From: Muribaculum sp.
GTDB taxonomy: Bacteria; Bacillota; Clostridia; Lachnospirales; Lachnospiraceae
Direction of reading: 5' to 3'
DNA: 5,014 nucleotides
Assembly (NCBI GenBank): GCA_023663505.1
Contig: JAMPHH010000102.1
Coordinates: 1-5,014 of the forward strand
The notes under the pieces were generated by a model. That model did not search any database and was not told where the DNA came from. It saw only the letters and a list, made by a program, of their open reading frames with translations. Shown in pieces: positions 1-3,401 of the stretch (positions are counted from its first letter, which is position 1; each line of letters opens with the position of its first letter). Position numbers and translations under genes: made by a program.

Positions 1-69
1 CACATTAATTTTTCACAGGTTCTTCAAGATTCCCTGACTGCTCTCTATCAGCAAAGGCATCAGGTCTAA
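1..69 (+). CDS. HicB-family antitoxin, C-terminal end (5' partial)
   Basis: The window opens inside a reading frame in frame 1 that reads HINFSQVLQDSLTALYQQ and ends at TAA 67-69 (22 residues visible). The INFSQVLQ(E/D)-L pattern matches what I know of the C-terminal ribbon-helix-helix of clostridial HicB antitoxins, which bind operator DNA and neutralise the HicA mRNA interferase in the cytoplasm. The body of the gene and any hicA lie outside the window. The tail after VLQ (DSLTALYQQRHQV) departs from the usual EALKEKL ending, and its coding sequence runs into one arm of a perfect 12-bp inverted repeat (32-43/86-97), so this C-terminus may be altered. A second, more canonical copy of the tail lies at 154-201. 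The assignment rests on a short motif only. Confidence 0.55.
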   Translation, partial: HINFSQVLQDSLTALYQQRHQV

Positions 70-97
70 GCTAAAACGCATTGAGGAGCAGTCAGGG
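32..97. repeat. Perfect 12-bp inverted repeat
   Basis: CCCTGACTGCTC (32-43) is the exact reverse complement of GAGCAGTCAGGG (86-97), with a 42-nt spacer that contains the stop codon of the first hicB frame. A small hairpin, ggcta (96-100) with tagcc (110-114), follows directly. No U-run follows, so it is not an obvious intrinsic terminator. Lying between the two copies of the hicB tail, it could be the end structure of a small inserted palindromic element. Confidence 0.6.
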
Positions 98-141
98 CTA
101 AAATTTGATTAGCCTTGACCGTTCTCTCCCGATACACATTA

Positions 142-201
142 TAGGAGGTCGTTTCACAGGTATTGCAAGAGGCATTAAAAGAACGCATGAATCTTGCCTA
201 A
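142..201 (+). pseudogene. Second, degenerate copy of a hicB 3' end
   Basis: Frame 1 from 154 reads SQVLQEALKERMNLA followed by TAA at 199-201, which is closer to a canonical HicB C-terminus than the copy at 1-69. The frame is closed by TAG at 142-144 just upstream and has no start codon, so it cannot make an antitoxin by itself. The DNA also repeats: cacatta occurs at 1-7 and 135-141, and tttcacaggt at 11-20 and 152-161. The codons of the shared SQVLQ differ (gtt ctt versus gta ttg), so the two copies are not a very recent duplication. It is either the remnant of a second hicB or the original end of the first gene displaced by an insertion. Confidence 0.5.
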
Positions 202-207
202 AACACA

Positions 208-244
208 AATAAAACCGCCCCGGTGCTACCAACACCGGAGCGGC
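208..244 (-). terminator. Intrinsic terminator, - strand
   Basis: On the - strand a GC-rich hairpin (CCGGTG with CACCGG, extended by outer GCCGC/GCGGC pairing) is followed by TTTTATTTG. On the + strand no T-run follows, so it serves leftward transcription, presumably of the short RNA starting near 271. Confidence 0.65.
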
Positions 245-271
245 TCTCCCTCGAGGAGGAGATACGTTTAT
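208..271 (-). ncRNA. Putative short RNA divergent from the toxin gene
   Basis: A - strand promoter is predicted (-35 TTGTCA 305-300, 17-nt spacer, -10 CATATT 282-277). Transcription from about 271 would reach the terminator at 208-244 and give an RNA of about 64 nt. Its 5' part contains TATCTCCTCCTC, a perfect anti-Shine-Dalgarno tract, and a GAGAGC that complements GCTCTC in the toxin 5' leader. There is no reading frame of note. The role is inferred; it may be part of the toxin control circuit or a separate sRNA. Confidence 0.4.
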
Positions 272-305
272 GTTTTAATATGCAGCACTGAACGCACATT
301 GACAA

Positions 306-311
306 TATAAT
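306..311 (+). promoter_or_regulatory. Probable -10 of the mini-toxin promoter
   Basis: TATAAT at 306-311 lies 67 nt before the toxin start codon. No good -35 is visible at 17 nt (CAGCAC), so the promoter is weak or activator-dependent, or the call is incomplete. Transcription from about 318 would give a GC-rich leader of about 60 nt with a CCGA-loop-TCGG hairpin just before the ribosome site. Confidence 0.4.
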
Positions 312-378
312 ATGCTTAACCGGGGAGCCAGGGGACGTGCTCTCGCCTGATCCGAGCCTGTCGGAAGGGGTGATTATT

Positions 379-462
379 ATGAGTACATACGAGGAAATGC
401 AGATCTTGCTTTCTTTTGCTCTGCTTGTTGTAGCTGTTCTGAATATGAAAAATAAGAAATAG
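379..462 (+). CDS. Holin-like type I toxin, 27 aa
   Basis: A 27-residue peptide begins MSTYEEMQILLSFALLVVA, followed by VLNMKNKK and TAG at 460-462. It has a short polar head (1-8), one hydrophobic segment (about 9-21) and a Lys/Asn-rich tail. This layout, and the MSTYE start in particular, is that of the Firmicutes 'putative holin-like toxin' family (Hol_Tox, TxpA/BsrG-like type I toxins), which insert into the cytoplasmic membrane and depolarise it when unchecked. The ribosome site is AAGGGGTG (365-372), 6 nt before ATG. Translation is probably held down by the antisense RNA at 448-561. The locus sits next to hicB remnants, a common toxin-antitoxin neighbourhood. Toxicity is inferred from family resemblance only. 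Confidence 0.75.
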   Translation: MSTYEEMQILLSFALLVVAVLNMKNKK

Positions 463-561
463 CCGTCCTGCTCTCTGCAAAGTTTAGGATGGCTATTTCT
501 TAGCTTAATTCTTTATTTCGCCGGGTCGGGTGATCTGCACTCACCTTCCGACTCTCCTGTT
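448..561 (-). ncRNA. Putative antisense antitoxin RNA of the holin-like toxin
   Basis: A near-consensus - strand promoter (568-596) should start an RNA at about 561. It would cross the toxin 3' UTR and end after the hairpin at 454-501, where the - strand has TTTTT (452-448), giving about 114 nt. It is fully complementary to the end of the toxin mRNA. It also carries AUCACCCGAC (534-525), which can pair with the toxin ribosome site (GUCGG 360-364 and GUGAU 370-374, bulging AAGGG), because the + strand has related motifs at 360-374 and 525-534. The layout resembles both TxpA/RatA (3' overlap) and Fst RNAI/RNAII (direct repeats, shared terminator). No expression evidence exists here. Confidence 0.6.
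454..501. terminator. Bidirectional terminator hairpin shared by toxin and antitoxin
   Basis: Arms 454-469 and 486-501 form a 16-bp stem (one G-U on the + strand) with a 16-nt loop, overlapping the toxin stop codon. On the - strand it is followed by ATTTTTC, a good intrinsic terminator. On the + strand the downstream T tracts are interrupted (cttaattctttattt), so the toxin message may end here less efficiently. Confidence 0.7.
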
Positions 562-567
562 AAACAT

Positions 568-596
568 ATTATAGCAATATAACCCCATAAAGTCAA
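568..596 (-). promoter_or_regulatory. Strong sigma-A promoter for the antisense RNA
   Basis: Read on the - strand: TTGACT (596-591), 17-nt spacer, TATAAT (573-568). This is the best promoter in the window and points into the toxin 3' end, with start expected near 561. Confidence 0.75.
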
Positions 597-657
597 TATG
601 GACATTTTCACTGTTTCTGTTATATATTAAACCACCTCGTACACGCAAACCAAAAAG

Positions 658-739
658 TGGGCAGGGTTGGACTCGAACCAACGTAGACCGAGGTCGGCGG
701 ATTTACAGTCCGCTGCAATTGCCGCTATGCGACCTGCCC
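658..739 (-). tRNA. tRNA-Tyr (GTA)
   Basis: The 82-nt class II tRNA has acceptor arms GGGCAGG/CCTGCCC, anticodon GTA (opposite 706-704), a short variable stem (GACC/GGTC) and a perfect T arm (GTTGG TTCGAGT CCAAC). The discriminator is A and no CCA is encoded; the next bases on the - strand are CTTTTTGG, a T-run that may end the array transcript. It is the last gene of the five-tRNA array and lies one base after the CCA of tRNA-His. Confidence 0.93.
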
Positions 740-740
740 A

Positions 741-815
741 TGGGGTGACTACCGGGAATCGAACCCGGATTTTCAGAGCCACAATCTGATGTACTAACCT
801 TTATACTATAGCCAC
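741..815 (-). tRNA. tRNA-His (GTG)
   Basis: Acceptor GTGGCTA pairs with TAGTCAC (one G-U). D-stem GTAT/GTAC, anticodon GTG (opposite 782-780) and T arm CCGGG TTCGATT CCCGG are intact. C73 followed by CCA is encoded (744-741), making it the only member of the array with CCA. The base before G1 is T (816), so the extra G-1 that bacterial tRNA-His genes normally encode opposite C73 is absent. Confidence 0.9.
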
Positions 816-817
816 AG

Positions 818-890
818 TGACCCATGCGAGACTTGAACTCGACATTTGCAGCTTGAGAGGCTGCCGTCCTAACCATTAGACGAATGGGCC
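818..890 (-). tRNA. tRNA-Glu (CTC)
   Basis: The 73-nt tRNA has acceptor GGCCCAT/ATGGGTC (one G-U), a glutamate-type D arm and anticodon stem-loop GCAGC CTCTCAA GCTGC with anticodon CTC (opposite 857-855). The T arm is TCGAG TTCAAGT CTCGC with a T-C mismatch at the outermost pair. CCA is not encoded, and tRNA-His begins two bases later. Confidence 0.9.
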
Positions 891-893
891 GTA

Positions 894-966
894 TGATCCC
901 CGCCGGACTTGAACCGAGCATCGCAACCTTGAAAGGGTTGTATCCTAACCTTTAGACCAGAGGACC
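894..966 (-). tRNA. tRNA-Glu (TTC)
   Basis: The 73-nt tRNA has acceptor GGTCCTC/GGGGATC with wobble pairs, anticodon stem-loop CAACC CTTTCAA GGTTG with anticodon TTC (opposite 933-931), and T arm CTCGG TTCAAGT CCGGC with a C-C mismatch at the outer pair. CCA is not encoded. Three bases separate it from tRNA-Glu(CTC). Two different glutamate isoacceptors side by side is notable. Confidence 0.9.
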
Positions 967-972
967 AAAGCG

Positions 973-1056
973 CGCAGAGTCCGGGATTCGAACCCGGATA
1001 TCCGTTAAGAATGCCGGTTTTCAAGACCGATGCTGTACCAGTTGAGCCAACTCTGC
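973..1056 (-). tRNA. tRNA-Ser (TGA)
   Basis: The 84-nt class II tRNA has acceptor GCAGAGT/ACTCTGC, anticodon TGA (opposite 1023-1021) in loop CTTGAAA, a variable arm with a 4-bp stem (ATTC/GGAT), a perfect T arm (CCGGG TTCGAAT CCCGG) and the serine discriminator G73. CCA is not encoded. The acceptor and D arm are not the usual Firmicutes serine sequence. It is the first gene of the array, and its 5' base directly abuts the U-run of a terminator. Confidence 0.87.
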
Positions 1057-1092
1057 AAAAAAATACCGCCTGCCCATCGAAGGCAAGCGGTA
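1057..1092 (-). terminator. Intrinsic terminator directly before the tRNA array
   Basis: Arms 1082-1092 and 1064-1074 form an 11-bp stem (one G-U only when read as - strand RNA) with a 7-nt loop, followed by seven U (1063-1057). It lies 37 nt after the small ORF stop and ends exactly where tRNA-Ser begins at 1056. It should stop transcripts of the small ORF, but leaves no room for a promoter between itself and the tRNAs. Confidence 0.85.
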
Positions 1093-1103
1093 CGCTGAAA
1101 ACC

Positions 1104-1132
1104 TGTATATTTATGCTGCAGTCCTGCTTCAA
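1104..1132 (-). promoter_or_regulatory. Possible promoter upstream of the tRNA array
   Basis: TTGAAG (1132-1127), 17-nt spacer and TATACA (1109-1104) on the - strand, overlapping the stop codon of the small ORF. If used, its transcript would begin near 1097 and meet the terminator at 1057-1092 before any tRNA, implying readthrough or a regulated leader. Both boxes match only 4 of 6 consensus bases. Confidence 0.3.
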
Positions 1133-1281
1133 CTGCATTCATAATCCATAACACAATTTCCCCGTATATGCTTTTCCCAAGATGAACACATAGAACATAA
1201 GCTCCGCTCTATTTCACAATAAAGTGATGCCGACAAATGGTGTTCACTATGGAGATAAGCAAAACGATTCATTGTTGTCAT
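1129..1281 (-). CDS. Small Cys-rich protein, 50 aa, unknown function
   Basis: From ATG 1281-1279 to TGA 1131-1129 the frame encodes 50 residues starting MTTMNRFAYLHSEHHLSAS. I do not recognise the family. It has five cysteines (22, 29, 32, 43, 49), including a CSMC pair, and three histidines near the N-terminus (11, 14, 15), so zinc binding or disulphide bonding is possible. There is no signal peptide or membrane segment. Support for being real: a GGAAAGG ribosome site 9 nt before the ATG, an own -10 box with an operator-like dyad upstream, and a strong intrinsic terminator 37 nt after the stop. The propeller gene ends 119 nt upstream on the same strand. A second in-frame ATG at residue 4 is possible but further from the ribosome site. 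Confidence 0.6.
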   Translation of the reverse strand: MTTMNRFAYLHSEHHLSASLYCEIERSLCSMCSSWEKHIRGNCVMDYECS

Positions 1282-1368
1282 GTCTGTTTTCCTTTCCGGG
1301 GTCATTATTTCCAGACCCGCTTTTCTTCTTTCTGTACCTTACTTTATCACATAATCCTTTAGCTGTCA

Positions 1369-1385
1369 TTATACCTGTGGTATAA
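1369..1385. promoter_or_regulatory. Operator-like palindrome over the small ORF -10 box
   Basis: TTATACC-TGT-GGTATAA is a perfect 7-bp dyad with a 3-nt centre. It overlaps the - strand -10 TATAAT (1373-1368) of the small ORF promoter, whose -35 at 17 nt is poor (AGCAGA). A repressor binding here would block the promoter. A near copy occupies the same place in the propeller gene promoter (2458-2474). Confidence 0.55.
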
Positions 1386-1400
1386 CTTTTTCTGCTGCCG

Positions 1401-2417
1401 TCATGCGAATGTGAAGCATTCCACCTGCCCCTTATCGCTGAGTGCGATCAATTCCCCGTCTCCGACGATAATGTCCCTGCATATGCCCTTGGTCTTCTTT
1501 TTCGTCATCAGTTCTTCGCCCGTGTTTTTATCTATGCAATACAGATAACTGTCCTCCGCCGCGAAAAAAAGCCTGTCGCCACTGAGCAATGCAGTGGATA
1601 TCCCTCCGCCCACGGTCACCGAGAACATTTCCTTCATTTCGACTCCCGCCATCTCATAGCAGGTCATATTTCCGGCAGTGCTGTCCATCACACTATTTGC
1701 ATCACCGATATACATTTTCCCGCTGTCAAATATCGGCGCCCGATACAAACGTCCCCTTGCCTCCACAGTATTTATCAATTCTCCCGTGTCAGGAGCATGA
1801 AAGGTAAATTTACCGGGACTATGCGTCACCATGAGCCGTCCGCTCTCCAGTGTCATACAATAACCGCACCATTCCTCCTCTCCATAATCCCAACGTTTCT
1901 CCCCTGTCAGCTTGTTGACGCAATAGATTCTTCCGCCCTGCTCACCGCTGTAGAGATAATCGCCGTTACAGGATATATTGTAGCTGCCTCTTTTATTATA
2001 ATAATCATTCGTCCACATGATTTCACCAGTTTTCTTGTCGAGACAAAAAAGGGAATTATTGGACGCATAAAGCCTGTCCCCATCCATCAGGACTGCCTTC
2101 GATGGATTCCCCTTGCCTATCGCGGTTTCCCATATAAGACTGCCATCCACACCCACGCACATCACAACACCTCTGAAGGAGGTAAAATAGAACCTTCCGT
2201 CCTCATACACATCGGGGCTTCCAACGATATGTTTTTCTTCAAAAACAGTCCTGCACTCCTGTGTCAACAGGTCTAATTCCAAAATAAGCCCGCGCCACGG
2301 GTGCCGCCCATAAGAGAGCGTAAAATACAGCTTGTCCCCGATGGTATAATGGCTGGCGGAAACCATGGGCGCCGGAAGCTTTCCATAATTGTAGATCCAT
2401 TTTGATTTAATCTTCAT
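1401..2417 (-). CDS. Cytosolic PQQ-like beta-propeller repeat protein, 338 aa
   Basis: The protein consists of about seven beta-propeller repeats, each with a hydrophobic strand (GDxLY), a C-x-D/N-x-x-TGE turn and often a following Trp. Clear examples are FCLDKKTGEIMW (about 124-135), YCVNKLTGEKRW (about 165-176) and YCIDKNTGEELM (about 293-304). This is the PQQ-binding-like/BamB fold, but no signal peptide or membrane segment is present, so it is expected in the cytoplasm, and nothing shows that PQQ is bound. Such propellers usually act as protein-interaction or ligand-sensing scaffolds; the partner is unknown. The ATG at 2417-2415 is chosen because GGAGG lies 6 nt upstream; a TTG 12 nt earlier would place the start inside the ribosome site. 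It may share regulation with the small ORF downstream. No terminator is seen after its stop. Confidence 0.85.
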   Translation of the reverse strand: MKIKSKWIYNYGKLPAPMVSASHYTIGDKLYFTLSYGRHPWRGLILELDLLTQECRTVFEEKHIVGSPDVYEDGRFYFTSFRGVVMCVGVDGSLIWETAIGKGNPSKAVLMDGDRLYASNNSLFCLDKKTGEIMWTNDYYNKRGSYNISCNGDYLYSGEQGGRIYCVNKLTGEKRWDYGEEEWCGYCMTLESGRLMVTHSPGKFTFHAPDTGELINTVEARGRLYRAPIFDSGKMYIGDANSVMDSTAGNMTCYEMAGVEMKEMFSVTVGGGISTALLSGDRLFFAAEDSYLYCIDKNTGEELMTKKKTKGICRDIIVGDGELIALSDKGQVECFTFA

Positions 2418-2457
2418 CGTAACCTCCAATATTGACTTGCTGTTTGAATATGGATTT

Positions 2458-2486
2458 ATTGTACCACAGGCATATCTGCAAGTCCA
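2458..2486 (-). promoter_or_regulatory. Promoter and dyad operator of the propeller gene
   Basis: On the - strand: -35 TGGACT (2486-2481), 17-nt spacer, extended -10 TGG-TACAAT (2463-2458). The segment TATGCC-TGT-GGTACAAT (2474-2458) matches TATACC-ACA-GGTATAAT at 1384-1368 at 12 of 17 positions with the same offset to the -10 box. The leader to the start codon is about 35 nt. Confidence 0.5.
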
Positions 2487-2566
2487 TTAGATTCTCAAGG
2501 ACTGTTTTTCAGACACTTCCCCCTCCATATGTCCACAGTCAGGTATCTATACAATAAGCCTGCCCG

Positions 2567-3229
2567 TCAAAGGGTAAACGCGAACTTGGGAAAAAGGAAT
2601 ACCGGTATGGTGATGAGCGTATCCGTTTTCCCGCCCTGCGCGTTGCCATTGAGAAGCAGCAGGTAATCGATCTTCCCGTCCGCCGCGCTTTTAAAAGCGG
2701 ACTGCTCCTCATGTAAAAAGGTATATGCCAGACAGCATTCGTCCACGTTGCCAAACGCGATATTCACAAAGGATTTTGCAAAGGAGACCACGGAATCTAT
2801 TCACGGAAGCTTGCCCAGAACATTCCCCACAATATCAAGCCCGTTATTGATCTGGTTCACGGCACCCGACACCAGACGATCCACCGCAAAATAAGCGGCG
2901 GCAGTGGCAAATTTTTTCTTTACCGTTTCGATGCCATACGCAAAGGAATCCTCCGGCAAGCTGCCCTTTGTCACTAAGGCGGTAACTACCGCGATATGCC
3001 CCGCCTTTAACAGATAGCCCAGATAATACTGTGAAATTCCCACGGCTGCCACGGACAGGCAGAACCATAATACCATCGCATACACCGCCACAACGCCGTT
3101 AGGATCCAGTGCGGAGACGCCCATCAATATCAGTCCCAACACAATGGAAAACGCGATTGCGCACCCGCCCAAGGCGAGCTTCATCCACACAAATTTGATT
3201 GTTTGTTTAAAAGCTTGATTTGCATTCAT
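2567..3229 (-). pseudogene. Two-TM membrane protein gene broken by an in-frame TGA
   Basis: From ATG 3229-3227 (AAAGGGG ribosome site 7 nt upstream) the frame encodes 142 residues starting MNANQAFKQTIKF, with hydrophobic segments at about 18-38 and 46-66, then TGA at 2803-2801. The same frame continues for 77 more residues (IDSVVSFAKSFVNIAFGNVD and on through DECCLAYTF) to TGA 2569-2567. The join reads LP-stop-IDS, consistent with a single GGA to TGA change. From memory, Lachnospiraceae proteins of this uncharacterised type continue past DECCLAYTF into a third membrane segment and a soluble tail; here the frame dissolves into an unrecognised end (about the last 40 residues), so the 3' part appears deleted as well. 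The 142-residue part could still be made. An ATG further upstream (3316) lacks a ribosome site and overlaps the promoter. Confidence 0.65.
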
Positions 3230-3287
3230 TATAAAGCCCCTTTCATAAGTAAAATGTTGAAGCCCGCAAGGGGTACGCGTCTCGTTT

Positions 3288-3316
3288 ATATTAGGGGCTT
3301 GGATACGAAAAGTCAA
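3288..3316 (-). promoter_or_regulatory. Promoter of the broken membrane-protein gene
   Basis: TTGACT (3316-3311), 17-nt spacer, TAATAT (3293-3288) on the - strand, giving a start near 3281 and a leader of about 52 nt. In that leader CCCCTT (3273-3268 on the - strand) can pair with AAGGGG of the ribosome site (3242-3237). Confidence 0.5.
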
Positions 3317-3401
3317 TGAGCAAAGACATGAACGGTTGATACGATGTCATAAACGGTCTCCAGTCATCACAATATTCAGATTCCGTCCACCTGCCAAAAA
3401 A

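Noticed and set aside
741..822. Reading tRNA-His with a GGTCACT acceptor starting near 821
   Set aside because: It gives a C-C mismatch and overlaps tRNA-Glu(CTC); GTGGCTA from 815 pairs fully with TAGTCAC and leaves a proper D arm.
703..1138. Two - strand open frames of 72 and 89 codons (703-921 and 869-1138)
   Set aside because: They run through the tRNA genes and the terminator, have no ribosome sites, and their predicted residues simply translate structural RNA.
1589..2276. Two + strand open frames opposite the propeller gene
   Set aside because: Shadow frames of a clearly coding - strand gene; low-complexity composition and no supporting ribosome sites.
2418..2429. Four-residue N-terminal extension of the propeller protein (TTG start)
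   Set aside because: The TTG overlaps the GGAGG that serves the ATG at 2417, so the ATG is the real start.
3230..3316. 29-residue N-terminal extension of the broken membrane protein (start at 3316)
   Set aside because: It overlaps the predicted -35 and -10 boxes and lacks a ribosome site; ATG 3229 has AAAGGGG.
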